Positions 26,859 to 37,523 are shown, counted from the first letter of the stretch. The stretch: DNA of 64,000 bases from Paenibacillus polymyxa (GCF_015710975.1 NZ_CP049783.1:5055001-5119000); one strand, 5' to 3'. Numbers and translations: made by a program. The notes: generated by a model from the letters alone, not told the origin.

Positions 26859-27983
26859 ATGAACAAGACAAAACGGCTTACTCAAACCATGGATTACAGA
26901 ACAAAGCAAGCCCGCTGGGTGCGCAAAATGTTATTACTTTACTGGATGATTATAACCGTACATTTTATTGTCCAGCTGGGCAGCTACTTATTCCTTGATT
27001 ATCCCGCTTCGCCTTATGAATTTTACGTTGGGGTCCTTATTGTTCCCACACTAATCATGAGTGGATCCAACTTACTTGCAGAACTGGCACATTTTAAATT
27101 TAACAGGTATTCTTTTGTGATTCTGTTTATGGCAAGCACCGTCATTTGTTGGATGATTATTCGCCTTAACTATGACATTCGGATTATTCCAGCATTGTGC
27201 TTGTTGCCTATTTTCTCTTCAATCTTGTTCTTCAATCGTCGCTTAATATGGCTTTCTTTTGTATTGCAAGTGATCGTCTTCTTTCTATTGCTAGCAATAG
27301 ATGGATCATTCCGCAGCTATTTGTCAGACTTTGATATCGTGGCGATTCCGACATTTTTGATTATGTCCACCTTTATTGCCCTCATTATTCAGGCCAGCGG
27401 CCGCGATTTGTTAGTGGATTTATACAAAACAAAGCGTGCTCAGCAGGAATTAATGATCAGTAACGCGATTATTAGTAAAATGTCCATGACTGATGGTTTA
27501 ACGAAGCTATACAATCATTTGTCTTTCCAAAACTTTTATGAAAAAGCACTGGAATATGCCGAACAAGGCGCGATCATCCATCTGGCGTTAGTGGATATTG
27601 ATAATTTCAAGAAGATCAATGACACTTACGGGCATCAGTTTGGAGATAAAATTTTGGAAGGCATCTCGCAAATTATTACAGAGCAGATTACAGCAAATGA
27701 CATTCCGGCCCGCTATGGCGGTGAGGAGTTTGCTATTTTGATGTTCGAGCATACTTTTGAGGAAGCTTACCAGATTGTAGAGAACATTCGGCGTGAAGTG
27801 GAGAAAATGACCTTTCAGGAGAAAATGCAAATCGTTTCTGTAACCGTAAGCATTGGATTAAAAAGCTATACCGAGGATATGAACAAAGACAAAGATGTAT
27901 TTTTCCAGGAGACAGACGACTATTTGTATCAAGCCAAGCGCTCCGGTAAAAATAAAATTGTTGCTCTTAACCATATCGCTTAA
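26859..27983 (+). CDS. Membrane-bound diguanylate cyclase (GGDEF)
   Basis: 374 residues. Six hydrophobic helices over residues 22-185 form a membrane sensor without an obvious known domain. A GGDEF domain fills the C-terminus (MTDGLTKLYNHLSFQNFYEK; DIDNFKKINDTYGHQFGD; active-site loop RYGGEEFAIL). It should make cyclic di-GMP from two GTP. No RxxD inhibitory site is obvious just before the active loop. It is monocistronic, with a terminator after the stop. Confidence 0.93.
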   Translation: MNKTKRLTQTMDYRTKQARWVRKMLLLYWMIITVHFIVQLGSYLFLDYPASPYEFYVGVLIVPTLIMSGSNLLAELAHFKFNRYSFVILFMASTVICWMIIRLNYDIRIIPALCLLPIFSSILFFNRRLIWLSFVLQVIVFFLLLAIDGSFRSYLSDFDIVAIPTFLIMSTFIALIIQASGRDLLVDLYKTKRAQQELMISNAIISKMSMTDGLTKLYNHLSFQNFYEKALEYAEQGAIIHLALVDIDNFKKINDTYGHQFGDKILEGISQIITEQITANDIPARYGGEEFAILMFEHTFEEAYQIVENIRREVEKMTFQEKMQIVSVTVSIGLKSYTEDMNKDKDVFFQETDDYLYQAKRSGKNKIVALNHIA

Positions 27984-28002
27984 TGTAAAAATGCATTTAA
28001 TG

Positions 28003-28035
28003 CAACTCCGGCATATAGTTGTCGGAGTTTTTTTG
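28003..28035 (+). terminator. Terminator of the GGDEF gene
   Basis: AACTCCG and CGGAGTT pair around a 12-base loop, then seven T, about 22 bases after the stop. Confidence 0.8.
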
Positions 28036-28151
28036 TATGTAGAAACTTAAAATTGAGAAGAGTTGACAATTTTATGGATTGCAAACTAAAATGGTTACAC
28101 GCGGAATGGTTATTTACTTACGAAAAATAAGCTTTAAGGAGATGGTTTTAC

Positions 28152-28670
28152 ATGTCAACACTCGTTATTGTTGTTCACCCTGATCTTGCAGAGTCTCGCG
28201 TTAACAAAAGATGGATGCAAGAACTCAAGAAGCAATCCAGTGTGACCGTTCACAACCTGTATGAAATATATCCGGATGAGCAAATCAACGTTGCCCATGA
28301 GCAAAAACTGCTAGAGCAGCATGATCGTATCGTTCTGCAATTCCCTTTTTACTGGTATAGCAGTCCTCCCCTGCTGAAAAAATGGCTGGATAAGGTTTTA
28401 ACCTACGGCTGGGCTTATGGAAGCGAAGGTGACAAGCTACAGGGCAAAGAGTTGTTGATCGCCTTGTCTGCTGCCAGCGTGGAGGAAAACTATCAACATG
28501 ACGGAAGAAACAGATATACGATCGAAGAGCTGTTGAGACCTTTTGAAGCTACAGGCCTTCTGATTGGTGTCAAATTGCTCCCTTATTTCGTGCAGTATGG
28601 TGCCGGAGTTTTGACAGATGAGCAGTTGGAGCAATCTGCACAAAAATACGTGCAGGCGGTTATTTCTTAA
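28152..28670 (+). CDS. Flavodoxin-like NAD(P)H-dependent oxidoreductase
   Basis: 172 residues of the NAD(P)H quinone oxidoreductase / KefF-like family. The flavin-phosphate loop region is VIVVHPDLAESRVNKRW, and the family block FPFYWYSSPPLLKKWLDKVLTYGWAYG covers the flavin and dimer contacts. Such enzymes carry FMN or FAD and reduce quinones or other small electrophiles. The ribosome site AAGGAGATG is good. Convergent with ectB. A decayed relative is found at 61.1-61.7 kb. Confidence 0.92.
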   Translation: MSTLVIVVHPDLAESRVNKRWMQELKKQSSVTVHNLYEIYPDEQINVAHEQKLLEQHDRIVLQFPFYWYSSPPLLKKWLDKVLTYGWAYGSEGDKLQGKELLIALSAASVEENYQHDGRNRYTIEELLRPFEATGLLIGVKLLPYFVQYGAGVLTDEQLEQSAQKYVQAVIS

Positions 28671-28683
28671 TTTACACAAAATA

Positions 28684-28743
28684 CCCCTTGGAAGGTGCCC
28701 ACACCTGCTTGCCCTACAGCAGACGTTGGCTCCAACCAAGGGG
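28684..28743. terminator. Long hairpin between convergent genes
   Basis: CCCCTTGG (28684-28691) and CCAAGGGG (28736-28743) pair across a 44-base partly structured loop. It shares its first bases with the element at 36296-36365 (CCCCTTG..AAGGTG). Confidence 0.5.
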
Positions 28744-28763
28744 CTTTGCTGATAGAATTACAT

Positions 28764-30026
28764 TTACAGCGTAACCAAGTTACTCGTTACCTGAGCCATG
28801 CTTTCTTTAATAATATTGCAGCCCTTGCTCAAGTTCTCCATACTTATCGTCAACGCTGGCATAATTTTAAGTACCGTATCGTTACGCCCAGCTCGCTCAA
28901 TAATAAGTCCCTTACTAAAGCAGAGAGTTGCAACCTCCTTGGCGAAGGCTTCTCCCAAATGGGTCACATCAATTCCCCAGATCAGTCCCAAGCCGCGAAT
29001 TTCAATAAGTGGATCCATTGTTTGGATATGTTCACGCAAGAACTGCTGAACAAAAGCTTCTTTTTCCTTCACTTGGGCTTCCAACCCAACCGTGTCTCTG
29101 AACTCCAGCGCTGCCTTTGCTCCGACAAACGCTAGCTGATTTCCACGGAAGGTGCCGTTATGTTCACCAGGACTCCAAATATCCAGTTCTGGCTTAAGCA
29201 GCAACAAGGACATTGGCAGACCGTATCCACTGATCGACTTGGACAAGACAACCATATCAGGCACAATGCCTGCTCGCTCAAACGAGAAGAACGAACCAAC
29301 TCGGCCGCAACCGACCTGAATATCGTCAACAATGAGCAAGATATCATGATCATCGCAAAGCTGTCGCAAATCACGCAGCCATTCGTTATCTGCAATATTA
29401 ATACCGCCTTCAGCCTGTATCGTTTCCAAAATAATCGCAGCAGGCTTCTCCACACCGGAATGAGTGTCTGTTAAAAGCTGTTCCATGTACAAAATGGTAT
29501 CCATTCCGTTAAATGTGCTGTTATAAGGTATAAAGGTAACATTATTCAGTGGGACTCCTGCGCTCTCTCGCATGGAGTTATTGCTGGTAATCGATAAGCT
29601 ACCGAGCGACATACCGTGGAACGCGCCCATAAAAGCAAAAACACCATTTCTTTTTTTTACCTTACGCGCAAGTTTCAGTGCTGCTTCCACCGCATTGGTT
29701 CCCGTCGGTCCGCAAAATTGAAGCTTATAATTCAAGCCCTTAGGCCGGAGAATACGCTCGGAAAAAGACTCTATAAACTCTTGCTTGGCCGTGGTGTACA
29801 TATCCAGACCATGCATGATCCGATCGGAGGTTAAATAATCTAGTAACCGGTTTTTCATAAAGTCATTATTGTGCCCATAATTTAGAGCCCCTGCACCGGC
29901 GAAAAAGTCAATATATCCCTCTCCTGCCTCCGTGTACAAAACATCGTTTTTCGCTTTGTTGAAAACAACTGGAAAACTCCTGCAATAAGACCTTACATTG
30001 GACTCCAGTGTTTCGAATGTGTTCAT
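28764..30026 (-). CDS. ectB: Diaminobutyrate--2-oxoglutarate aminotransferase (EctB type)
   Basis: 420 residues from ATG 30024-30026 behind GGGAGGACG; a start at 30068 has no ribosome site. It is a class III PLP aminotransferase with GPTGTNAVEAALKLARK, the cofactor Asp in LIVDDIQVGCGRVGSF and the Schiff-base Lys in VVLSKSISGYGLPMS. EctB makes L-2,4-diaminobutyrate from aspartate semialdehyde. The other ectoine genes (ectA, ectC) are absent next to it. In P. polymyxa, as I recall, a stand-alone EctB supplies diaminobutyrate for polymyxin, so a precursor role is more likely than ectoine synthesis. An AT-rich region of about 550 bases lies upstream. Confidence 0.92.
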   Translation of the reverse strand: MNTFETLESNVRSYCRSFPVVFNKAKNDVLYTEAGEGYIDFFAGAGALNYGHNNDFMKNRLLDYLTSDRIMHGLDMYTTAKQEFIESFSERILRPKGLNYKLQFCGPTGTNAVEAALKLARKVKKRNGVFAFMGAFHGMSLGSLSITSNNSMRESAGVPLNNVTFIPYNSTFNGMDTILYMEQLLTDTHSGVEKPAAIILETIQAEGGINIADNEWLRDLRQLCDDHDILLIVDDIQVGCGRVGSFFSFERAGIVPDMVVLSKSISGYGLPMSLLLLKPELDIWSPGEHNGTFRGNQLAFVGAKAALEFRDTVGLEAQVKEKEAFVQQFLREHIQTMDPLIEIRGLGLIWGIDVTHLGEAFAKEVATLCFSKGLIIERAGRNDTVLKIMPALTISMENLSKGCNIIKESMAQVTSNLVTL

Positions 30027-30068
30027 AAATATTCGTCCTCCCGCTGACCTGATTTTTGAAAAATACAA

Positions 30069-30574
30069 GCATGGAAAGCAAAAAAAGTGTAAATATGTAA
30101 TCTAAAATGAGTAGACAGTCTGAATTCACAATGGGATATCCACACCATAAAATCTTGAGTACGATCACAAGAACATATAGAGTACAAAAGAATACAACAG
30201 AGATGCACATTGAGAGTAAGATGAATAGAAGATTAAATAGTGGGGTTTTCTAAGAGGTCTGTCAGAGGATGTCAACTCCTATGTAATAAAATACCATAAT
30301 TTTCATTAAAGTCAATGCATGTTTCTGAGATCTTTTGTTAATTTATTGTAATTTTAGGACATTTCCTTGCAGTATATTGTTAAATAAATATGAAATATGA
30401 CGTAATATAGTAATAAATCTCAAAAATAGTACATTTTCATATCAAATAGATATATATCTAGATCGTCCGGAGACTGGATTTCCATAATAAAGCTGAGCTT
30501 TTGACAGACTGACCAAAGGAGTTTACTCTATCAAAAGAACTTGCTAAATTTAAAAATAGATAAGGAAACACATC
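30069..30574. other. AT-rich divergent intergenic region, ectB / response regulator
   Basis: No convincing coding sequence on either strand. A SigA-like promoter, TTGACA at 30501-30506 and TACTCT at 30524-30529 with 17 bases between, points to the response regulator. The ectB promoter should lie in the left half, but I cannot fix it. Confidence 0.6.
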
Positions 30575-31267
30575 ATGTCTAATGTTTTGATTATTGAAGA
30601 TGATAATATGCTGGGTGACACTCTCTCCTTATATTTAACAGGGGAAGGCTACCACGTTACACGAGTGGAACAAGCGACTGAGGGTATTGCCCGACTCGAT
30701 AGGGTACAGCCCGATATTATTTTACTAGATCTGTTGCTTCCAGATTTGGATGGCGTGAATCCCTGCCCACTGATACGCAAGCATACGGACGTACCAATCA
30801 TCGTGATTTCTACAGAAAACGACATTTCAGAGCGCATTCGTACACTTACGTTGGGAGCAGATGATTATATTTGCAAGCCTTTTAGTATGCAAGAGCTCAA
30901 AGCACGGATCGAAGCTCTTTTCCGTCGGATCAAAATCACACGCTTGCAAGGAAGAGGCATTTCACCTGTAGCTGAACCTGAAACAGGCATTACTTTGGAT
31001 CTGGCGAGAAGAATGGTTACCGTTAATGGTCAGATGGTAGAGATGACCTATTCGGAATTTGAGCTAATGAAACTTTTTTATACGAACCGAGGAATTGTAT
31101 TTAGTAGATATGCCTTGATTCAGGCTCTCCGTGGCACAGACTCCTTTATTAATGAGAGGGCAGTGGACGTACATATTAACCATTTACGTAGAAAGATCGA
31201 AAAAGACCCCAAGAAACCGCAATTGATTAAGACCATTTGGGGAATCGGTTACAAATTTATGCAATAA
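30575..31267 (+). CDS. OmpR/PhoB-family response regulator
   Basis: 230 residues. The receiver domain has the acidic pair IIEDDN, the phospho-acceptor Asp in IILLDLLLPDLDG and the conserved Lys in DDYICKPFS. The winged-helix domain is of OmpR type (MTYSEFELMKLFYTNRGIVFS; VDVHINHLRRKIE; GIGYKF). No cognate histidine kinase follows in the same direction. A hybrid kinase is encoded convergently with only 5 bases between the stops, which makes pairing possible but not assured. Confidence 0.93.
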   Translation: MSNVLIIEDDNMLGDTLSLYLTGEGYHVTRVEQATEGIARLDRVQPDIILLDLLLPDLDGVNPCPLIRKHTDVPIIVISTENDISERIRTLTLGADDYICKPFSMQELKARIEALFRRIKITRLQGRGISPVAEPETGITLDLARRMVTVNGQMVEMTYSEFELMKLFYTNRGIVFSRYALIQALRGTDSFINERAVDVHINHLRRKIEKDPKKPQLIKTIWGIGYKFMQ

Positions 31268-31272
31268 CGCAG

Positions 31273-33837
31273 CTAGATCCAGGGAATGGATGATTTAATT
31301 TGATTAATCTCCTTTTGAACCCTACTCAGTTGCTCTCTCCAGTCTGGATACAGCTCTCCCCCTGAGGTTTCATTGCTGCGCTTCAATGCTTTCTCCAGCT
31401 TTATCACCTTTGCCAGCAGCTCAGTCGCGCACAGATTCCCCGTTCCTCCCTTCAGCGAGTGAATTAATCGAAGAGCAGAAGATAACTGACCATTGTCCAT
31501 TTTTCTCACAACTCTTCTATCAAGATACTGGTATTCCTGTATCCATTTATGTAGGGCAAATTGAAAAATATACACCTTGCCATCCATACCGGCTATCGCT
31601 TTCTCCGCGTGAATACCATGTAATTCTTGCAGCCACGCTAAATGAATCCAGCTATTTAACATTCTTGTTGCGGTTAATTCATGTACAGGCTTGAGCAGCA
31701 CATCATTAATGCCTGCACGAAGACAAACCTCCTGCTCAGGCTGCACAGCATCCGCGGTAAAAGCGATAATGGGGAGTCTGTTAAAAGCTCTGTTTCTTCG
31801 AATATGTCTGGCCGTCTCAAAACCATCCATTTCCGGCATATGCAGATCAAGTAGCACCATATCCCATGAGCACCGCTCCAGTAATTCTATAACTTCTCTT
31901 CCATTTGTGACTATCGTTACCTCAAAACCACGCTCTGCCAAAAACTCAGTGATCACAACTTGGCTAATCTCGTTATCCTCTGCTATGAGGATTTGATATT
32001 TTTGTGTTGAGACCCCAACTTCATATTGGAGGTCCATTGTTGCAACAGCTTCCAGACTATGATTATCTACAGACACTGGCTTTTCCTGCTCAGGTCTCAA
32101 GCGGAGCACCTCCAGAAGAGCGCTCCGGGTTACTGGCTTAGACAAAAAGGCATCTACCCCCTGCTCTGTAGCTTCAGCGGCTACTTCTTCCAACTGGAAC
32201 ACGGTTGTAAGCCCAATGACCTGAGTCATTTGCTTATCCAGTATATGAAGCCAATGCCTGCGTGATTCAAGCTCTCTAAAGTCTTCCATCCCCATATCAA
32301 TCATAACCAAATCAAAATGTTCACCCTTTTGAAAAGCGTCTGAATATTCCTGTAAGGATGAAACGGTGAGTGTTTGTAGCCCCAAATCTTGCAGTAGTTC
32401 GTTCAGGCTGTGGCTCACCAGTTCATGCTGTGCAATGATTAAGGCTTTGCCGTTGACTGGTTTTTCCAGCTGTGTGCTTCTCGCATTAAAATCCCCTATT
32501 TCAAGCTCCACATTAAAGTAAAATTGACTATACTCTCCTAAACAGCTTTTCACTTCTACGCTACCGCCCATAGCTTCAGCCAATTGTTTGCTAATAGCCA
32601 AACCCAGCCCGGAACCCCCATATCTGTGGGTTGATGTACTCACTTGCGTAAAAGGGACGAATAGCTTGTCCATTCCGGTCTTGGAAATGCCTATGCCCGT
32701 ATCTTCTACCATAAAAGAGACACTCACTCGTCCGTCCTGCTGGCTTACCATTTTTACCTGTAACAATACATGTCCCTGGTCCGTGAACTTAATGGCGTTG
32801 GTCAGAAGATTTAAAAGCACCTGTTCCATTCGAAGCGGATCTCCCTTGAACCTTTTCGGTAATTTCGGGTCCGCTATGAAAACGATCTCTACTTTTTTAT
32901 GTTCCAGCAAAATCCCAACGGTATCTGCGAGATGCCGAAGCATGTGTTCCAGCTCAAATTCCGCCTTTTCCAGTTCTACCCTACGGACCTCCATTTTAGA
33001 AAAATCCAAGACATTATTGAGCATGGACAAAAGAGTACGCGAGGAGGCGAGCAGCTTATGGAGATAATCATTCTGAACGTCAGTCAGTTGAGTCTTACTC
33101 AACAGCTTTGAGAGGCCAATGATGCCATTCAGCGGCGTTCGAATTTCGTGGCTCATATGAGCTAGAAAAATACTTTTTGCATGGTTAGATTCACTCATCT
33201 CCTTTCTTTTCTGCTCGGAAGCTTTATACTCCGTAATATCCAATACATGACCGATGACATATCTGGTGAGTCCCTCGTCCCTGACAGGATGCAAGGTAAT
33301 TAAAGCTGAATATTCCCAAAACTCCAATTCAAATACGGTCCGATCACCGAACCAAGCCTGTTTGTAGTATTCGGAAAGCTGCTCTAGTGTTTCAAAGGAA
33401 AGCTCCAAAATATCCCCGATACGTTTCACATGCTCCCATTTATTGAAATTGACTTGCAGATTCAGACCCATGCGCTCCAGCAATTCACCATCAAGCAGCA
33501 TATAATAAAATTCATCCCCCCTTTTCTCCAGCCTGAAGGTAAAGCCAGGTTGAACTCGAAGTAAAGTTAGCAGATCATGATTTTTGTCAATCGAACGCTG
33601 TCCATTTGTATACCTGGCGGGGATTAGAGCCTGCCCAAACAGAGTTATGAACAATAGACCAATCCCTATTTCCAACCCGCAGGTCAGCAGTGTTCCATCA
33701 CTTATGCCAAAATATAAGAACAGAACTCCTGCCAGCCCGTATAAGACGCCCGTGATCGCCTGACGAATGAGCTGACGCTGAAAAATCAAAACTAATAATA
33801 ATATCACGATCGTATATAGCAACAAATCTCGAACCAA
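31273..33837 (-). CDS. Hybrid sensor histidine kinase with two receiver domains and Hpt
   Basis: 854 residues from TTG 33835-33837, which has AAGGAGG 8 bases upstream; the ATG at 33864 would place that ribosome site inside the gene. Hydrophobic helices at residues 1-75 are followed by a PAS-like region. The HisKA dimerisation helix carries the phospho-His in FLAHMSHEIRTPLNGIIG. An HK ATPase follows with NLLTNAIKF and GGSGLGLAISKQL. The first receiver (LVMIDMGMEDF) is degenerate, and the second is intact (IAEDNEISQ, LLDLHMPEMDG, LLKP). The C-terminal Hpt has LIHSLKGGTGNL. It is a phosphorelay kinase of BarA-like layout; the signal is unknown. Confidence 0.92.
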   Translation of the reverse strand: MVRDLLLYTIVILLLVLIFQRQLIRQAITGVLYGLAGVLFLYFGISDGTLLTCGLEIGIGLLFITLFGQALIPARYTNGQRSIDKNHDLLTLLRVQPGFTFRLEKRGDEFYYMLLDGELLERMGLNLQVNFNKWEHVKRIGDILELSFETLEQLSEYYKQAWFGDRTVFELEFWEYSALITLHPVRDEGLTRYVIGHVLDITEYKASEQKRKEMSESNHAKSIFLAHMSHEIRTPLNGIIGLSKLLSKTQLTDVQNDYLHKLLASSRTLLSMLNNVLDFSKMEVRRVELEKAEFELEHMLRHLADTVGILLEHKKVEIVFIADPKLPKRFKGDPLRMEQVLLNLLTNAIKFTDQGHVLLQVKMVSQQDGRVSVSFMVEDTGIGISKTGMDKLFVPFTQVSTSTHRYGGSGLGLAISKQLAEAMGGSVEVKSCLGEYSQFYFNVELEIGDFNARSTQLEKPVNGKALIIAQHELVSHSLNELLQDLGLQTLTVSSLQEYSDAFQKGEHFDLVMIDMGMEDFRELESRRHWLHILDKQMTQVIGLTTVFQLEEVAAEATEQGVDAFLSKPVTRSALLEVLRLRPEQEKPVSVDNHSLEAVATMDLQYEVGVSTQKYQILIAEDNEISQVVITEFLAERGFEVTIVTNGREVIELLERCSWDMVLLDLHMPEMDGFETARHIRRNRAFNRLPIIAFTADAVQPEQEVCLRAGINDVLLKPVHELTATRMLNSWIHLAWLQELHGIHAEKAIAGMDGKVYIFQFALHKWIQEYQYLDRRVVRKMDNGQLSSALRLIHSLKGGTGNLCATELLAKVIKLEKALKRSNETSGGELYPDWREQLSRVQKEINQIKSSIPWI

Positions 33838-33892
33838 GCGTTCGTCCTCCTTGTAATCTCCCATACGTTGCGAAAAGCTGTATCGGAAATAT

Positions 33893-33946
33893 AAAAAAAC
33901 TCAGGACAGATTCCTTATGCCATTAGGCTTAAAGAACTGTCCCGAG
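33893..33946 (-). terminator. Terminator of the chemoreceptor gene
   Basis: Minus-strand CTCGGGACAG pairs with CTGTCCTGAG (one wobble) and is followed by seven T, about 40 bases past the stop. Confidence 0.85.
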
Positions 33947-33986
33947 CATTCATTGTACTATAGATTCCATAAGGTTCAAGCTCGTT

Positions 33987-35987
33987 TTAATATTTGAAAC
34001 GACTGATCATCACCTTCAAATCAGCAGCCATATTGGAAAGCAATTGAGCAGAGGCTGAAATTTCCTCCATGGAAGCCAATTGCTCTTCTGAGGAGGCGGC
34101 CACTTCTTCAGATGTAGCGGCATTACCGGTTGCAATCGTCGCCAGCTCATTGGCTGTCGCTGCAATCTCTTGTACACTGGCTGAGATTTGCTGGGCTATC
34201 GAAGCAACCTCCTCTACCTGAGGCGTGGTCTCTCGAATGCCTTCCATCGCATGATTCAGCTTCACAATGGTCGCTTTGGAAATCTGTAGCCCGTCCTTCA
34301 CCTCAGTCGTAACCCTATCCATCGTCTCCACCGTAGTTTCGGTTTCATGTTGAATTTCGCCAATCAAGTTGGCAATCTGGGTGGCAGAACTCTGAGACTG
34401 TTCTGCCAGCTTACGCACCTCATCCGCGACGATGGCAAAGCCTTTACCATGATCACCTGCTCTGGCTGCCTCAATAGCTGCATTCAACGCCAACAGGTTC
34501 GTCTGATTGGAGATATCGCCAATGACCTTCGTAATTTCTCCAATTTCATGAGAGCGGGCTTGCAAGGTTTGAATCATCCGGTTGGAACGCTCTACTGACT
34601 CGTGAATGGAGTTCATCTGCTCGCCTGTCTGCTCTACAGATTTTCGTCCTTCCTCAGCTTGCAAGGCAGATTGTCTGGCCAGATCCGCTACTGAAGTCGA
34701 GCGTTCAGCGATTCGAGTGATTCCATGTGCTATTTCATCCAGTGCCACCGAGTTATTTTCCAGCCCCATAGTCTGCTTCTCCGCACCGCTAGCAATTTCT
34801 TGCACGGCTTGGGACACCTGCTCACTTGCAGCGCTGGTTTGTTCCGCGCTTATCGTCAGCTCATTCGAAGAAAGAGCTACGTGATCTGCACTGTTTCCTA
34901 CGTTATGAATAACAGAGCGTAAGTTGTTCTGCATATTCTGAAAAGCTACTCCTAATTCTCCAATCTCGTCCTTGCTCATGACTTGAATGTCCTGAGTTAA
35001 ATCCCCGGCGCTCACATTTTCCGCCTGTTCTTTAAGTTTTATAATTGGTTTGATGATGGAACGGATCAGAAAATAAACGATGATAGCACCAATCACAAGA
35101 CAACCAACAATGGTAAGCAAAGTGCTGATCAAAATCGGCTGAGCTGCTTCATCAACTTCAGATAAATAAAGCGTTCCGCCTATCTTCCAGCCTGTCAGCT
35201 TATTGGTCGCATAGTTCATATACTTGAGCTGACCTTCATACTCATATTCGTATTCACCAGTATCGCTTTGAAACATGCGTGATTCAATATCTGTAATTTT
35301 GGTGCCTGCTGTCTTCGTCGGATGAGCAATGTAAGTATGGTTGCTGTCCAGCAATATGGCATAACCCTCATGGCCTACTTTAATATTGTTCAATGTATCT
35401 TTAATACCACTAATTTTCAGGTCAATGCCAATAACGCCCGATCCATCTGTCGTTGCTCTCGACACTGTAACCGTCATCTGCTTTGAATCTGCCGAAAGAT
35501 AAGGTGAACTAATTACTGTCTTTGTTGGTCCCTTTATCGCTTCATCGTACCAAGGTCTGATACGTGGATCATAATTATCGGGTAATTGCTTTTGTGGATA
35601 GGTTGTAATTTTAGCGTCTTTCGTACCATAATAGATGGATTCTGCTTCTGGGTGAAGTGCAGCATACTGTTTAAACAACTCTTCCAGTTTAGCCGCTTGT
35701 TCCTCCGTCTCGATCCGATTGCCTTTTAGTCTTTCTGCAAAATATTCTGCATCATGGATCTTGGGTTCAATGGTACTATTAATGATAAAATTTGTACGAA
35801 TTATAGCCTGCTCGGCGCTCTCTTCAATCTGGTTTCGAATCTGCTGACTAGCGCTCACAAACGACAGAGCACCCACGATCATGGATGGTATGATCAAAAA
35901 TGCAATAAAGGCCACCATTAGCTTTGTTTTAAAATTTTTACTGAGTACCCTCGATACCTTCCATTTTCTTCCTGAAAACTTCTTCAT
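33987..35987 (-). CDS. Methyl-accepting chemotaxis protein with Cache sensor
   Basis: 666 residues from ATG 35985-35987 behind GGAGATG. TM1 ([19 protein letters not shown]) is followed by an extracellular double-Cache domain ([36 protein letters not shown]). TM2 follows at about residue 300, then HAMP. The signalling hairpin has its conserved tip [26 protein letters not shown]. Methylation-type helices flank the tip. It senses an external small molecule, possibly an amino or organic acid as for many Cache receptors, and signals to CheA. It stands alone. Confidence 0.94.
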   Translation of the reverse strand: MKKFSGRKWKVSRVLSKNFKTKLMVAFIAFLIIPSMIVGALSFVSASQQIRNQIEESAEQAIIRTNFIINSTIEPKIHDAEYFAERLKGNRIETEEQAAKLEELFKQYAALHPEAESIYYGTKDAKITTYPQKQLPDNYDPRIRPWYDEAIKGPTKTVISSPYLSADSKQMTVTVSRATTDGSGVIGIDLKISGIKDTLNNIKVGHEGYAILLDSNHTYIAHPTKTAGTKITDIESRMFQSDTGEYEYEYEGQLKYMNYATNKLTGWKIGGTLYLSEVDEAAQPILISTLLTIVGCLVIGAIIVYFLIRSIIKPIIKLKEQAENVSAGDLTQDIQVMSKDEIGELGVAFQNMQNNLRSVIHNVGNSADHVALSSNELTISAEQTSAASEQVSQAVQEIASGAEKQTMGLENNSVALDEIAHGITRIAERSTSVADLARQSALQAEEGRKSVEQTGEQMNSIHESVERSNRMIQTLQARSHEIGEITKVIGDISNQTNLLALNAAIEAARAGDHGKGFAIVADEVRKLAEQSQSSATQIANLIGEIQHETETTVETMDRVTTEVKDGLQISKATIVKLNHAMEGIRETTPQVEEVASIAQQISASVQEIAATANELATIATGNAATSEEVAASSEEQLASMEEISASAQLLSNMAADLKVMISRFKY

Positions 35988-36008
35988 TACTAAGCATCTC
36001 CATTTCAT

Positions 36009-36295
36009 CGCCTGAATTTTGTAACCTATGGTGAACCGCTTAAATCTTGTCGATGATGACAGTCACCCGACAGATTCTCTCTCACGTTTTTTCACATCTC
36101 TTGCTGAGATGCTTCGATATAAAAAAATATAAACTCGCTAGTCGAATAGGTATATGTACTTATTTTTGAGCACCACAAGGCTGAACGGAACCGGTTCTTT
36201 GATATAATATACCTAAAAATTATTAAAAAAAATGCAATGTAGATGTTAAGAAAATGTTAGTTTCCCCACACTATACCTACCTCTTTACATAAAAT
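36009..36295. other. Intergenic region upstream of the chemoreceptor
   Basis: AT-rich, with no coding sequence that I can support. It should contain the chemoreceptor promoter, but no clear -35/-10 pair stands out. Confidence 0.5.
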
Positions 36296-36365
36296 AATCC
36301 CCTTGAAGGTGGCACACATAGGCTCATTGATCGAAATCACCATATGCTACACCCGCAAGGGGATT
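36296..36365 (-). terminator. Long hairpin past the yyaL-like gene
   Basis: AATCCCCTTG (36296-36305) and CAAGGGGATT (36356-36365) pair exactly, with a further partial helix inside (GGGTG / CACCT on the minus strand), then ATTTTATG. It has similar layout and edge sequence to the element at 28684-28743. Confidence 0.6.
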
Positions 36366-36374
36366 AAATATGAT

Positions 36375-37523
36375 TTATTCCATTCTATCCAGCAAAGCCT
36401 TAAAATCGTCGAGATGGGTGACCGGTGCCTGACAAGCAAAATGCTCACACACATATACGGCTGGTTTGCCATTCACAAGATCGTAATCATGGATATAAGG
36501 AGCTATTTCTGCAATCTCTGGCTGTCCTTTATCCTTCAAAACAACAACCATATCCGGCCTAAAACCAGCTTGAACCACCTGAACGAACTGAGCAGTCTGC
36601 GGATCATCCCTTTGACCCACAATCACAATCTCTTTCGTCTTTCCCGTCGCATACAACAACGCGCTGAGCAGCGCTGAGTAGCCTGAGGGGTAATGAGCAA
36701 CCATCCCGCCAAAAGCCTTAAACTGCTTGGCTGCATAGTCTTCCAATCGAGTTTCCCCCGTTAGCCGCGCAAGCCGCACAAAATTATGGGCCGCAATGCT
36801 GTTACCCGACGGAATCGCACCATCATAAATTTCTTTGGGTCTGGATATCAATTGTTCACTATCTGAACCGGTAAAGAATAATCCGTCCCGTTCTTCATCC
36901 CAAAACAGATCAATCATATCCTGATTAAGCGTCAGTGCCCGCCGCAGATACTGTACATCGAAGGTCGCCTGGTACAACTCAATCAAGCCCCACACATAAA
37001 AAGCATAATCATCTACATAGCCGGGGTAAGCTGCCTGACCATCCCGGTGCCGTGCCAATAGGCGTCCATCCTCCCGTCTCAAATGGTTCCACAAGAACGT
37101 CTCTGCCTTTCGAGCTTGCTCAGTATATCTGGTATCTCCAAAAGCTTGCCCCGCCTTGGCCAAAGCAGCAATCATCAACCCGTTCCACGAGGTCAAAATC
37201 TTGTCATCCTTTTGAGGATGAACCCGCTGCTCCCTAGCAGTAAACAGCTTGGCCCGTAGCTCACTGACCCGCTGCTCCAGCTCTGGCTCGGTCAAATCAT
37301 GCTTGTTCGCATAGGCTTCCAGATTGATATCAATCAGGTTTGGAATATTGTGGCCTTCAAAATTACCGTAAGGTGTGATACCGTACAAATCGTTGAAAAA
37401 AGCCGCGTCCTCATCGCCCAGTACAGTCTTAATCTCGGAGTCGCTCCAAACGTAAAATCTACCCTCTTCTCCTTCAGAATCCGCGTCCTCTGCCGAATAA
37501 AAGGCACCTCCTGCATCCGTCAT
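36375..37523 (-). CDS. YyaL/DUF255 protein, C-terminal part (frameshifted)
   Basis: 382 residues covering the (alpha/alpha)6-barrel part of YyaL/SPATA20-type proteins ([74 protein letters not shown]). The frame extends back through [11 protein letters not shown], the expected internal sequence, before losing contact with the thioredoxin-like part. The apparent ATG overlaps the stop of the upstream ORF by 4 bases (ATGA) but lacks a clear ribosome site. Read as one gene, the two halves give about 690 residues, the usual length. Confidence 0.85.
   Translation of the reverse strand: MTDAGGAFYSAEDADSEGEEGRFYVWSDSEIKTVLGDEDAAFFNDLYGITPYGNFEGHNIPNLIDINLEAYANKHDLTEPELEQRVSELRAKLFTAREQRVHPQKDDKILTSWNGLMIAALAKAGQAFGDTRYTEQARKAETFLWNHLRREDGRLLARHRDGQAAYPGYVDDYAFYVWGLIELYQATFDVQYLRRALTLNQDMIDLFWDEERDGLFFTGSDSEQLISRPKEIYDGAIPSGNSIAAHNFVRLARLTGETRLEDYAAKQFKAFGGMVAHYPSGYSALLSALLYATGKTKEIVIVGQRDDPQTAQFVQVVQAGFRPDMVVVLKDKGQPEIAEIAPYIHDYDLVNGKPAVYVCEHFACQAPVTHLDDFKALLDRME

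Noticed and set aside
37520..37523. ATGA overlap taken as evidence for two genuine, separate YyaL genes
   Set aside because: Each half matches only part of one protein family, the downstream ATG lacks a clear ribosome site, and family sequence continues upstream of it in the second frame.
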